Shown here one piece after another: positions 1 to 8,437 of a stretch of 27,047 nt of DNA. The stretch is from NCBI GenBank assembly GCA_040879165.1, contig JBBDKV010000016.1, forward strand, positions 1 through 27,047, read 5' to 3'. Source of the DNA: JBBDKV01 sp040879165. GTDB lineage: Bacteria > Patescibacteriota > Microgenomatia > UBA1400 > PJMF01. The notes under the pieces were generated by a model. It searched no databases. It saw nothing but the letters and a program-made list of their open reading frames with translations, and was not told the DNA's origin. Position 1 is the stretch's first letter; each line of letters begins with the position of its first letter. Both the position numbers and the translations under genes were made by a program.

Positions 1-1149
1 ACCGTCCTTACAGATGCCTTCGGAAGACAATTATCAGCGGAACAGGCCATTAAGGATATGGCTACACAAGGTAGAGATGTGACACTGACCATTCGCAGAG
101 ATTTGCAATTCTTGGCGGAACAAACACTGGCTGAGAGTGTTGAAAAGTATCAGGCCAAAGGTGGGGAAATAATCATTCTCGATCCCACTACTGGAGATAT
201 ACTGGCGCTCGCTGCCTGGCCTCAATTTGAGCAATCTCAATATCACAGCTCTGATCAAGCGCATTTTCCCAATCCTAGCTTAACGTCGCTCTACGAACCG
301 GGCTCAACTTTGAAAATTTTAACTGTCGCAGCGGCAATCGATGCTGGTGCCATTACACCAGACACACAGTGCCCAAACTGCGCTGCGGCGCGGCGGTACG
401 GAAAATATACAATTAGAACTTGGAATGATGTCTATCATCCCAACATTACAATGACTGAGGCGTTAGCCAAGTCTGATAACACTGCCATGATTTATGCTGC
501 TGAGCAACTCGGCGCAGAACAATTTCGCAGCTATCTCAAGAAATTTGGTATTGGTTCAAGAATCAACATAGATTTACAAGGTGATCGAGATACACCCTTT
601 CCAGAACGGTGGGGCTCAGTCGAGTTAGCAACCATTTCTTTTGGTCAGGGAGTGTCAACCACCAGCCTACAACTCATCAAAGCGGTTGGCGCAATCGCTA
701 ATGATGGATTTCTAATGAGACCTAGAATTGTAAAGGGCGTATTTGATCCAAGTACCAATGAGTACACTGAATCAAAAAAAACTACTGAAGCGCAAGTTGT
801 CGCCGCAGAAACGGCACGCGCAGTCACCCAAATGTTAGTCGTTTCAGCACAACAAGGAGAAGCGCAGTGGATCCAGTCGCCGACTCATACCGTGGCAGGT
901 AAAACAGGAACCTCACAAATTGCCACTGCGGGGGGCTATGACAGCTCCAAAACCATTGCCTCGTACATCGGGTACGCACCACCCACTGATCCCAAATTTG
1001 TGATGTTAGTAAAGTTCACCGAACCTGGCAGTTCGCCATGGGCAGCTGAAACGGCTGCGCCAGTATGGTACGACATGGCACAGGACCTGTTCATTTCTCT
1101 CAACATCCCTCCAGATCGTCAACCTAGAAATGAGCAGGATGGGGTATAA
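1..1149 (+). CDS. ftsI: Septal class B penicillin-binding protein (transpeptidase), 5' end cut by window
   Basis: Partial gene: the frame is open from base 1, so the N-terminal membrane anchor and most of the dimerisation domain lie outside the window. The visible part is a penicillin-binding transpeptidase domain that cross-links peptidoglycan stem peptides outside the membrane. All three active-site motifs are present: SxxK as STLK (catalytic Ser codon at 304-306), SxN as SDN (472-480) and KTG as KTGT (901 onward). No PASTA repeats follow the domain; the protein ends about 80 residues after KTG. Position at the head of a dcw cluster argues for the division enzyme FtsI rather than the elongation enzyme PBP2, but sequence alone does not separate them. 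The TAA stop overlaps a TATAAT hexamer for the next gene. Confidence 0.9.
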   Translation, partial: TVLTDAFGRQLSAEQAIKDMATQGRDVTLTIRRDLQFLAEQTLAESVEKYQAKGGEIIILDPTTGDILALAAWPQFEQSQYHSSDQAHFPNPSLTSLYEPGSTLKILTVAAAIDAGAITPDTQCPNCAAARRYGKYTIRTWNDVYHPNITMTEALAKSDNTAMIYAAEQLGAEQFRSYLKKFGIGSRINIDLQGDRDTPFPERWGSVELATISFGQGVSTTSLQLIKAVGAIANDGFLMRPRIVKGVFDPSTNEYTESKKTTEAQVVAAETARAVTQMLVVSAQQGEAQWIQSPTHTVAGKTGTSQIATAGGYDSSKTIASYIGYAPPTDPKFVMLVKFTEPGSSPWAAETAAPVWYDMAQDLFISLNIPPDRQPRNEQDGV

Positions 1150-1150
1150 T
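1145..1150 (+). promoter_or_regulatory. Candidate -10 box upstream of murE
   Basis: A perfect TATAAT hexamer overlaps the ftsI stop codon. It lies 19 nt before the murE ATG, giving a predicted leader of about 13 nt. I see no good -35 at 16-18 nt upstream, so this is a moderate call. Confidence 0.4.
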
Positions 1151-1169
1151 TGTCTGTGGAATCAAGCTT

Positions 1170-2384
1170 ATGCAATCACTCGCCCTGCTGACATATCATG
1201 CCAAGCGACCCTACCACTTTATCAAAACTGGACTGCTCAAAGGCATTCCTGCTCAAATTCGCTTCCAATTTCCCAATACTGCGTTAAAAATACTATTGAT
1301 CACCGGAACCGACGGCAAAACCACCAGTGCTTCCATCCTCTATCATCAACTCAACGCTGCTGGATACAAAACAGCTTTGCTTAGTACTGTAGCAGCCTAC
1401 GTAGGTGAAGTTGAGCACGACACTGGTTTTCACGTCACTTCACCTCAACCAAATGATATTTATCAATTTATGCGCGAAGCAGTTGACCAAAATTGTCACT
1501 ATCTTGTTATGGAAGCTACTTCTCATGGCGCATATCAATATCGCACCTGGGGAATACGACCAATTATTGCTGGCTTAACCAATATTACTCACGAGCATCT
1601 AGATTACCACATTACCTACCGAGAATACGTCAAAGCCAAGGCGTCTCTGCTCAAATCAGCCAAGCATATCATTGTCAACGAAGACGACCAATCGTTCTCC
1701 TTACTCAAAAAGCTGCTGCCAGCTAAAAGCTGGGAAACCTACAGTGCCCAAGATGCATTGCCAGCAAAAATCAAAAGCGCAATCAACACCAGATTTCCAG
1801 AGGAGTACAACCAAATGAATGCTCGACTAGTCTACAACATGCTCAAACCGCTCGACATTGCCGACGACAAGCTTGCTGACGGTTTTACTTCCTTTCCGGG
1901 AGTGCCCGGCAGAATGGAAGTCGTTTCAGAAAAACCATGCAAAATCATTGTCGACTTTGCTCATACACCACAAGGCTTGCGCGCCACGCTATCAGCGCTC
2001 AAAAAGCAATTGTCTAAGAATGGCAAGCTAATCGCCGTGTACGGAGCAGCAGGTTTGCGCGACCGCACCAAACGCCCAATTATGGGGCAAATTGGCACTC
2101 AACTGGCGGACTACGTCATCTTCACTACTGAAGATCCGCGTACTGAAGACGTCTGGTCAATTATTCGTCAGATGAAGGAACAACTTACTGAGCACCATGA
2201 CAAAATTATCTCGATCGCTGATCGACAAGCAGCCATTGAGTTTGCTGTTACCAAACTGGCCGGCCCTTCTGACACCGTAGCTATCCTAGGCAAAGGTCAT
2301 GAAAAAAGCATCTGTATTGGTACTACCGAGTTTCCTTGGAGTGATCAAGCAGCCGTACAACAAGCTATTGCACCAACACCATGA
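1170..2384 (+). CDS. murE: MurE-like UDP-MurNAc-tripeptide ligase lacking the usual N-terminal domain
   Basis: ATP-dependent Mur ligase, 404 aa, predicted to add the third amino acid to UDP-MurNAc-L-Ala-D-Glu in the cytoplasm. The P-loop GTDGKTT is at residues 46-52. Other MurE signatures are NITHEHLDYH, VDFAHTPQG, PGRMEVV and KGHE (375-378). The position that reads DNPR in diaminopimelate-type MurE reads EDPR (321-324); the Arg that contacts the DAP carboxylate is kept, so a DAP substrate is plausible but unproven. MurE is usually about 490 aa with the P-loop near residue 110, so roughly 60 residues of the UDP-binding N-terminal domain are missing. ATG 1170 is the only usual start codon after the upstream in-frame stop at 1131, so this is not a mis-called start. 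The TGA stop overlaps the yvcK ATG (ATGA), suggesting coupled translation. Confidence 0.87.
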   Translation: MQSLALLTYHAKRPYHFIKTGLLKGIPAQIRFQFPNTALKILLITGTDGKTTSASILYHQLNAAGYKTALLSTVAAYVGEVEHDTGFHVTSPQPNDIYQFMREAVDQNCHYLVMEATSHGAYQYRTWGIRPIIAGLTNITHEHLDYHITYREYVKAKASLLKSAKHIIVNEDDQSFSLLKKLLPAKSWETYSAQDALPAKIKSAINTRFPEEYNQMNARLVYNMLKPLDIADDKLADGFTSFPGVPGRMEVVSEKPCKIIVDFAHTPQGLRATLSALKKQLSKNGKLIAVYGAAGLRDRTKRPIMGQIGTQLADYVIFTTEDPRTEDVWSIIRQMKEQLTEHHDKIISIADRQAAIEFAVTKLAGPSDTVAILGKGHEKSICIGTTEFPWSDQAAVQQAIAPTP

Positions 2385-3376
2385 AGAGCGACTCTCAAGC
2401 CAGTACCACTTCAATTGTCGTTATGGGGGGAGGAACCGGTATTTATCCAGTTGTTTCCGCACTCAAACAACTTTTACTTGATATAACCACGATCATTGCA
2501 GCTTCTGATTCTGGTGGCTCAACAGGCAGGATTCGTGATGAGTTTGGCTTTCCACCTGTGGGAGACTTGCGCCAATCTCTTGCTGCCTTAGCGGACGATG
2601 AGGCTGCGAGAGAAATTCGCACCCTGCTACTCTATCGATTTGAAAAGGGTTCAGGCTTAAAAGGTCACAACCTTGGTAATCTTATTCTAACTGCGCTGCA
2701 AGACATCACTGGCTCAACTACCAAGGCGCTGGAAGAAGCAGCTCGTATTTTCCGTATCAACGGTCGTGTAATTCCAGTCACCGAAGAAGCTGTACAATTG
2801 AAGATTATGTACACTGATGGTACAGAAGCGGTCGGAGAGCACATTCTTGATGAGACAACAGATAAGCCAAAACCCATTGACCATGTTACATTAACACCTG
2901 ACTGCCAAATCAATCCAGCGGCTAGGGCAGCCATCCAACAAGCTGATTACTGCATTATTGGTCCAGGGGATTTATACGCAAGTTTACTGGCAGTCTTAGT
3001 TACTCCGGGATTGAAAGAAGTGTTACAACAATCAAACACTCCCATTATTTATATCTCAAATTTAATGACACGAGCTAGTCAGACTGCCAACATGACTGCT
3101 CGAGATCATGTAGTCGCGATCGAACACGCTATCGGTAAAGCAGTCAGCACTATTCTGATTCATCAGGGAGATATTCCCAAAGAAATTCTAAAAACATACG
3201 CCGACGTTGGCGAGTACCCCGTGCTGGACGACCTCGAGACTGATTCGCGAGTAATACGAACCAACTTGCTTCAAAATATGTCACATTCGCAGTCGAGCTC
3301 AGACACCGTAAGACGCTCGCTCCTTCGCCACAGTACAGCCAGACTAAAAACAGTACTTTCACAGATAGTACAGTAA
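2381..3376 (+). CDS. yvcK: YvcK/CofD-like family protein (gluconeogenesis factor type)
   Basis: 331 aa Rossmann-type protein. Family signatures are MGGGTG (residues 15-20), SDSGGSTG (42-49), VGDLRQ (60-65) and GHNLGNL (about 95-101). YvcK of Bacillus binds UDP-sugars such as UDP-GlcNAc and supports wall synthesis and cell shape during gluconeogenic growth; CofD relatives are F420 enzymes. Nothing else here suggests F420 synthesis, so the YvcK role is preferred. Its place between two Mur ligases, with a 4-nt overlap on murE and 5 nt before murC, supports a job linked to precursor supply. The biochemical activity is inferred only from the family. Confidence 0.88.
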   Translation: MKSDSQASTTSIVVMGGGTGIYPVVSALKQLLLDITTIIAASDSGGSTGRIRDEFGFPPVGDLRQSLAALADDEAAREIRTLLLYRFEKGSGLKGHNLGNLILTALQDITGSTTKALEEAARIFRINGRVIPVTEEAVQLKIMYTDGTEAVGEHILDETTDKPKPIDHVTLTPDCQINPAARAAIQQADYCIIGPGDLYASLLAVLVTPGLKEVLQQSNTPIIYISNLMTRASQTANMTARDHVVAIEHAIGKAVSTILIHQGDIPKEILKTYADVGEYPVLDDLETDSRVIRTNLLQNMSHSQSSSDTVRRSLLRHSTARLKTVLSQIVQ

Positions 3377-3381
3377 GCAGT

Positions 3382-4821
3382 ATGACGCAATTAGAAACAC
3401 AAAAAAATCAGTTCAATATTCTTGACTTTCAGCACTACTACTTGGTGGGCATAAAGGGCGTGGCCATGACCGGGCTGGCTCAAATACTACTAGATGCTGG
3501 CAAAACAGTCCGCGGCAGCGACACGCCAGAATCATTCGTCACACAACAAACACTAGAAAAACTCGGATGTGCCATAGACACTGATTTTTCATCACCACTG
3601 CCCAAAGAAACCGAGTGTGTTGTCTATACCGGAGCCCACAACGGTTCTCTTAATCCTCAAGTCCAAGCCGCCCACAGCCAACACATTCCCGCCTTCACTC
3701 ATGCCCAAGCACTTGGCAGCCTCAGCACTCAAAAACGCACCATTGCTGTTTGTGGCGTGGGCGGCAAATCCACGGTTTCAGCTATGATTACCTGGATTCT
3801 AGAAAAAACTGGTCACAAACCCTCGTACGCAATCGGCGTAGGCGAAATTCGTGGCTTAGCACGCAATGCCTCCTGGAGAGACGATTCAGAGTTGTTTGTG
3901 ATAGAAGCTGACGAGTACACAGAAGATCCAAGCAGTTCTCACTCTACAGGAACACTCGTTCCTCGCTTTCACTACATTCAACCAGAAATAGTTGTCTGTA
4001 CCAACATTAGCTTTGATCATCCTGATGTGTATACTTCCCCAGAACAAACTCAGCGTGTGTTTGAATCATTTTTCAAACAAATCAAGCCAACAGGCACGCT
4101 CATCACTCACCAAGCTGTATCGGCCACTATCCCTACGCACGTCAACCAGGTAACCTACGGCACTACTGGAACGTTTCGGTACACAATCAACCACCAGCCT
4201 GATCAAATCAAACCACAAGTTACAATTTCCTACGACCAAGACGCGACACCTCTGCATCTAAACGTGCCAGGCGAGCATAACATCGAAAATGCCACCGCTG
4301 CCATTGCTGCCACCAATCTACTTGACGTCACACTTTCGCAAGCAGCTGATGCACTTGGATCATTTAACTCAACTTCTCGACGGTTTGAGTTTCTTGGCAC
4401 CTACCAAGGTGCAAAATTGTACGATGACTATGCACACCACCCTCGTGAAATTGCGGCAGTTATCCAAACCCTCAAGGATTTTTTTCCAAATCAACCCAGC
4501 ATTGTCGCATTTCAACCACACACATTTTCTCGAACAGAAGCGCTGTTTGATGATTTTGTTACCGTTCTAAGCGCCGCCGATCACTGCATTATTCTAGATA
4601 TTTTTGGCTCGGCTCGGGAACAACAGACAACTGCAACAGTCTCAAGTGCCACGTTATCAGCAGCTATTCAAGCAGCGAATCCAGATGCGACCGTGGCACA
4701 GCTCTCAGGAGTCACGCAATTGGCAAGCTACTGTCAACAACACTTGAAAGAAGGAGACATCTTTATCACCTTGGGTGCGGGTGATATTTATACCGTCCAC
4801 GACCTATTGCTCTCTATATAA
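3382..4821 (+). CDS. murC: UDP-N-acetylmuramate--L-alanine ligase
   Basis: 479 aa, the usual MurC length; joins L-Ala to UDP-MurNAc using ATP in the cytoplasm. The N-terminal Rossmann motif is YLVGIKGVAMTG (about 20-31). The central domain has a P-loop at 125-131. It contains an EADEY acid motif, NVPGEHNIENATAAIA and YDDYAHHP (347-354), and the C-terminal domain has FQPHTFSRT. The P-loop is GVGGKST, not the usual GTHGKTT; the ATP-binding Lys and a hydroxyl residue remain. A weak TACAGT hexamer (3369-3374) lies 7 nt before the ATG, so separate transcription is possible, but the 5-nt gap after yvcK also fits an operon. Mpl (murein peptide ligase) is the main alternative within the family; the dcw context favours MurC. 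Confidence 0.9.
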   Translation: MTQLETQKNQFNILDFQHYYLVGIKGVAMTGLAQILLDAGKTVRGSDTPESFVTQQTLEKLGCAIDTDFSSPLPKETECVVYTGAHNGSLNPQVQAAHSQHIPAFTHAQALGSLSTQKRTIAVCGVGGKSTVSAMITWILEKTGHKPSYAIGVGEIRGLARNASWRDDSELFVIEADEYTEDPSSSHSTGTLVPRFHYIQPEIVVCTNISFDHPDVYTSPEQTQRVFESFFKQIKPTGTLITHQAVSATIPTHVNQVTYGTTGTFRYTINHQPDQIKPQVTISYDQDATPLHLNVPGEHNIENATAAIAATNLLDVTLSQAADALGSFNSTSRRFEFLGTYQGAKLYDDYAHHPREIAAVIQTLKDFFPNQPSIVAFQPHTFSRTEALFDDFVTVLSAADHCIILDIFGSAREQQTTATVSSATLSAAIQAANPDATVAQLSGVTQLASYCQQHLKEGDIFITLGAGDIYTVHDLLLSI

Positions 4822-4824
4822 TGG

Positions 4825-4830
4825 TACAAT
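4825..4830 (+). promoter_or_regulatory. -10 box for murB, leaderless geometry
   Basis: TACAAT ends 6 nt before ATG 4837, so transcription is predicted to begin at or within a base of the start codon. It lies just after the murC stop. No Shine-Dalgarno sequence is possible in this arrangement. Confidence 0.55.
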
Positions 4831-4836
4831 TTGGCT

Positions 4837-5922
4837 ATGTCTGATTGGAAAACCTCACTAGCTACCAAGCTTCCCCAACTTGAACTACGCAGCAACGAGC
4901 CACTCGCTGCTCATACTACTGTCAAGCTTGGCGGTCCAGCAGAGGTGCTCGCCCTTCCAAAATCAACTGAAGAATTACTAGACACAATAGCAGTTGCCAC
5001 CAAAGCTGGCGCACCGATTACCATGCTTGGGTGGGGTGCCAATACCTTAATTGCAGATAGAGGTGTTTGTGGATTGGTGATTAAACCAAGTAGCACAGAA
5101 ATTATCATTTCAGATGATAGGGCAGCGCTGGAATCTGAGTTGCAACTGCTACCCAAAGCACCAACTCAACCTCGCTGGATAAAAGCATCTGACGATGTCC
5201 AACACGCAGATTTTACCGCAGTTGAGTTCTCAGAAGAGGGTGAGAGAGTGCTCGTTACCATGGCAGCTGGTGTCTCTTTGCCAAGTGCCATTAATCAATT
5301 GCTCAATCAGGAAGTGACTGGGCTGCAATGGTTTGCCCGTATTCCCGCCTCAATCGGCGGTGCACTGTATAACAACATCCACGGTGGCACCAAATTTATC
5401 GGCGACTATGTCAGCTCTGTTCGTGCAGTATCCACCACCGGCCACCTCACTACTATCCCCAACTCTCAATTAGAATTAGGTTATGATCACTCACGCTTTC
5501 ATCACAGCAACGAAATAATCATAGATGCCAACTTCATACTGTACCGCGGCGATGTTGCCCAAGCCCGTGAATCCATGGTCAAATGGGCACAACAAAAATC
5601 GATACAACCTCAAAACTCACTTGGCTGTATTTTTCAAAACGTATCAGAAGCAGATCAGCGTCGACTCGAGCTTCCCACGCCAAGTATTGGGTACATAATT
5701 GAACATGTTTTGCAGCTGAAAGGGTACCAGATCGGTGGGGCGAAAGTATCAGAAAAACACGCCGCCTTTATTGAAAACACAGGAACTGCAACAGCTGCTG
5801 ATTATCTAGCTGTAATCAAACACATTGCTCAGGAAGCAGATACACGCTGCCAGCTGCAATTGCGGCCAGAAATTTTCTTTTACGGTTTTACCGCTACAGA
5901 ATTAGCAGGTCTTACTGCATAA
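4837..5922 (+). CDS. murB: UDP-N-acetylenolpyruvoylglucosamine reductase
   Basis: 361 aa FAD enzyme that reduces UDP-GlcNAc-enolpyruvate to UDP-MurNAc using NADPH. The FAD-binding half shows PLAAHTTVKLGG, GWGANTL and ARIPASIGGALYNNIHG. The C-terminal half shows GYQIGGAKVSEKHAAFI and the catalytic Glu in RPEIFF (E345). The motif that carries the proton-donating Ser in most MurB proteins (GSxFKN) reads GCIFQN, placing Cys264 at that position. A stretch of about 40 residues near 90-130 has no counterpart in typical 300-aa MurB proteins. ATG 4837 is chosen over the in-frame TTG 4831 because the -10 box ends at 4830, which would leave the TTG upstream of the predicted transcript. A terminator follows directly. 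Confidence 0.9.
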   Translation: MSDWKTSLATKLPQLELRSNEPLAAHTTVKLGGPAEVLALPKSTEELLDTIAVATKAGAPITMLGWGANTLIADRGVCGLVIKPSSTEIIISDDRAALESELQLLPKAPTQPRWIKASDDVQHADFTAVEFSEEGERVLVTMAAGVSLPSAINQLLNQEVTGLQWFARIPASIGGALYNNIHGGTKFIGDYVSSVRAVSTTGHLTTIPNSQLELGYDHSRFHHSNEIIIDANFILYRGDVAQARESMVKWAQQKSIQPQNSLGCIFQNVSEADQRRLELPTPSIGYIIEHVLQLKGYQIGGAKVSEKHAAFIENTGTATAADYLAVIKHIAQEADTRCQLQLRPEIFFYGFTATELAGLTA

Positions 5923-5931
5923 TAACCACTG

Positions 5932-5956
5932 AATGAAAGGTGACTTTCATTTTTTG
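5932..5956 (+). terminator. Rho-independent terminator after murB
   Basis: Perfect 8-bp stem AATGAAAG (5932-5939) / CTTTCATT (5944-5951) closed by a GTGA tetraloop (GNRA class) and followed by a run of T. The stem is AT-rich, but the shape is canonical. It separates murB from murA and implies that murA has its own promoter. Confidence 0.75.
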
Positions 5957-5981
5957 TAGTACAAGCTAATAGAGCACTAAG

Positions 5982-5989
5982 TATATAGA
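5982..5989 (+). promoter_or_regulatory. Candidate -10 for murA
   Basis: TATATAGA lies between the murB terminator and murA. Read as TATAGA (5984-5989) it ends 6 nt before ATG 5996; read as TATATA it ends 8 nt before. No -35 match is seen. The octamer TAGAGCAC flanks it on both sides. Confidence 0.4.
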
Positions 5990-5995
5990 GCACAC

Positions 5996-7324
5996 ATGGA
6001 AGCATTTAAAATTACTGGCAAAACGCCACTGCACGGCTCAGTGCGCATTGGAGGGGCAAAAAATGCTTCGTATAAGCTGATGATTGCTTCGCTGCTTGCC
6101 AACTCAGAATCTCGACTCCTCAATTTCTCTCACATTAGTGATGTGGAAACAGTCGCCGGCATCATTGCTCAAAGTGGCTGTCAGGTTAAAAAAGCTGGTG
6201 AGCGAGCATTATTTATTGATCCAACAGGATTTTCGAGCACTGATCTTCGTCACATTAATGGCAAACAGGGACGCTTTTCTACACTTTTTATTGCGCCACT
6301 ACTTGCCCGTCATGGCCAAGCCATTGTACCCATTCCCGGTGGAGACAAAATAGGTAAGCGACCACTTGAGAGACACTTCCAAGGTCTGGAAGCGCTTGGC
6401 GCGCACATCGAAGAAAAAGATGGTTTGATTACTGCTCGCACTGACGGTCTTAAAGGCACCACCTACCATTTTTCCAAAAATACCCATACCGGTACTGAGA
6501 CTGTCCTCCTTGCTGCAGTACTAGCTGAGGGGACCACTGTTCTTGAGAATGCCGCCGAAGAACCCGAAGTTGATGATCTTATTCTCTACTTGAATGCTAT
6601 GGGTGCTCGAATCAGTAGAGAAGCCAACAAGGTAATACGTATCGAAGGAGTGCCAGAACTACATGGTGCCATTCACAAAATAATGCCCGATAGAAATGAG
6701 GCCGTCAGTTATGCTTGTGCTGCACTGGTCACAAAAGGTGACGTCATTATCGAAAATGCCCGAGCCGAGCACATAACAGCTTTTTTAACAGCACTTGACT
6801 CTATTAAAGCTGGGTATGAAATAGGCACGTACGGCATTCGCTTTTTCTGGAAAGAACCGCTGATGGCAACAGATATAGCAACAGCTATTGAGCCAGGATT
6901 CATGACTGACTGGCAACCGCTCTTAGCTACTGTCTTGACACAATGCCAAGGCATCAGCACATTACACGAAACTGTCATGCAAGATCGCTTTCAATATGTT
7001 GATCAACTCAAAAATATGGGAGCCGACATTGAACGATTTCAACCTGAGGTGATTGACAAAGAAATGACCTACAATTTTAATCTTACCGATGACTCTCCAG
7101 AAGCCACGCACGCCATACGAGTTCACGGACCTTCAAATTTACAGGCTGGCACCTTCAAAGTATATGATCTTCGTCACGGCGCCACGCTGATGATTGCAGC
7201 CATGGCAGCCCATGGCGAGTCAATTCTTATGGGTATTGAACATATTGAACGGGGCTACGAGGCTCTACCAGAACGACTCAACTCAATCGGTGCGCAGATT
7301 GAACGCGTCAACCTTGCTACATAA
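5996..7324 (+). CDS. murA: UDP-GlcNAc 1-carboxyvinyltransferase with Asp in place of the catalytic Cys
   Basis: 442 aa, slightly longer than the usual 420-430. Transfers enolpyruvate from PEP to UDP-GlcNAc, the first committed step of peptidoglycan synthesis. Seen: GGAKNAS with K22/N23, the FMTDWQP aspartate, and DLRHGATLMIAAMAA carrying the conserved Arg. The active-site loop reads PGGDKIGKRP: Asp117 (codon 6344-6346) replaces the Cys that fosfomycin alkylates. The same change occurs naturally in mycobacterial, chlamydial and Borrelia MurA and gives intrinsic fosfomycin resistance while keeping activity. The gene lies behind a terminator and is probably transcribed from its own short promoter. 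ATG 5996 is adopted; no Shine-Dalgarno sequence is visible. Confidence 0.93.
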   Translation: MEAFKITGKTPLHGSVRIGGAKNASYKLMIASLLANSESRLLNFSHISDVETVAGIIAQSGCQVKKAGERALFIDPTGFSSTDLRHINGKQGRFSTLFIAPLLARHGQAIVPIPGGDKIGKRPLERHFQGLEALGAHIEEKDGLITARTDGLKGTTYHFSKNTHTGTETVLLAAVLAEGTTVLENAAEEPEVDDLILYLNAMGARISREANKVIRIEGVPELHGAIHKIMPDRNEAVSYACAALVTKGDVIIENARAEHITAFLTALDSIKAGYEIGTYGIRFFWKEPLMATDIATAIEPGFMTDWQPLLATVLTQCQGISTLHETVMQDRFQYVDQLKNMGADIERFQPEVIDKEMTYNFNLTDDSPEATHAIRVHGPSNLQAGTFKVYDLRHGATLMIAAMAAHGESILMGIEHIERGYEALPERLNSIGAQIERVNLAT

Positions 7325-7327
7325 CGG

Positions 7328-7333
7328 TATAAT
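7328..7333 (+). promoter_or_regulatory. -10 box for mraY
   Basis: A perfect TATAAT sits 4 nt after the murA stop. It is 19 nt before the proposed mraY ATG at 7353. AAGG (7341-7344) could act as a ribosome site 8 nt before that ATG. Confidence 0.45.
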
Positions 7334-7352
7334 GTGATTGAAGGCTACCATC

Positions 7353-8399
7353 ATGAATCCTTTAGCATTACTTTTAGGCGTCTTACTATTTTCCTTTATC
7401 ATCACCTCTGCGGTGATTGTACCGTTTATTAATTTGTTATATTTTTTAAAATTTCAACGGAAAAATCAAGAAACCCGAGATGTCTTTGGCAAGCTGACTC
7501 CGGTCTTCAACTTTTTCCATCAGCAGAAGGCTGGTGTGCCAGTGGGTGGAGGATTATTAGTGGTCACCATTGTATCCATGCTCTTCGCCATATTGTTGCC
7601 AATTCTAAGAAACATGGGGATAGAGATTACGAGTATTCACAGCAATATTACTTCGGAAGTCAACATTTTGTTTTTCACATTCTTATCGTTTGCGTTGCTC
7701 GGGCTCTACGATGATATTAAAAAATTTTTCCAGTTAGAGGAGCACGGATTTTTTGGCTTACGAATGAAGTACAAACTGCTCTTCCAAATACTGTTGGCGA
7801 GCATCATTAGCATCATGCTCTACCACAATCTTGAGATCAGCATCATGCACATACCGTTTATCGGTACTTTTGATATTGGCTTTTTGTATCTGCCCTTTGC
7901 CACCTTCACCATTGTTGCCTTTGCAAACGCGGTTAACATTAGCGATGGACTTGATGGATTGGCGGCTGGAGTATTGATGATTTCACTCTTTGGTTTATGG
8001 TTTTTGTCTGCTGCTATTCTTGATATACCGCTGTCTGTTTTTATTGCTCTCTGGATCGGCTCCCTAATTTCATTTTTATATTTTAATGTCTTTCCGGCGC
8101 GGATTTTTATGGGCGATGTCGGCTCACTTTCGTTTGGCGCAACCCTTGCAGTAGTTGGCTTATTAACTGGCAAAGTATTTGCCTTACTTATCATCGGTGG
8201 AATATTTGTAATCGAGATCACTTCATCCTTCGCACAACTTTTTTCAAAAAAATTTAGGGGCAAAAGAATACTACCAGCAGCTCCAGCACATCTCTCACTT
8301 CAAAAAATCGGTTGGGAAGAACCAAAAATTGTACAAAGAATTTGGCTGATTCAAATTATCTTAACATTGTTTGGTGTTTGGCTAACATCACTGCGCTAA
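7353..8399 (+). CDS. mraY: Phospho-N-acetylmuramoyl-pentapeptide transferase
   Basis: 348 aa polytopic membrane enzyme that moves phospho-MurNAc-pentapeptide to undecaprenyl phosphate, giving lipid I. About ten hydrophobic segments are visible. Family motifs: KAGVPVGGG (usually KAGTPTMGG), LYDDIKK with the Asp pair D120/D121, NAVNISDGLDGLAAG (D198, D201), RIFMGDVGSLSFG (D255) and GWEEPKIVQRIW near the end. The loop that is normally PIHHHFE reads PAHLSLQ, so only H313 of the three histidines is kept. WecA/TagO relatives are the alternative, but the dcw location and the GW-EP-IV-R-W ending favour MraY. An in-frame TTG at 7338 is another possible start; ATG 7353 is preferred because of AAGG upstream. 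Confidence 0.87.
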   Translation: MNPLALLLGVLLFSFIITSAVIVPFINLLYFLKFQRKNQETRDVFGKLTPVFNFFHQQKAGVPVGGGLLVVTIVSMLFAILLPILRNMGIEITSIHSNITSEVNILFFTFLSFALLGLYDDIKKFFQLEEHGFFGLRMKYKLLFQILLASIISIMLYHNLEISIMHIPFIGTFDIGFLYLPFATFTIVAFANAVNISDGLDGLAAGVLMISLFGLWFLSAAILDIPLSVFIALWIGSLISFLYFNVFPARIFMGDVGSLSFGATLAVVGLLTGKVFALLIIGGIFVIEITSSFAQLFSKKFRGKRILPAAPAHLSLQKIGWEEPKIVQRIWLIQIILTLFGVWLTSLR

Positions 8400-8437
8400 A
8401 CTAAAAAAGCTGGCATCCTACATTGGGCCAGACCACA

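Noticed and set aside
7820..8263. 147-codon minus-strand frame opposite mraY
   Set aside because: Low-complexity antisense translation of membrane helices; mraY motifs on the plus strand explain the sequence.
8410..8431. Hairpin CTGGC/GCCAG before ftsW as a terminator or operator
   Set aside because: Only 5 bp with a 12-nt loop and no T-run; too weak to claim.
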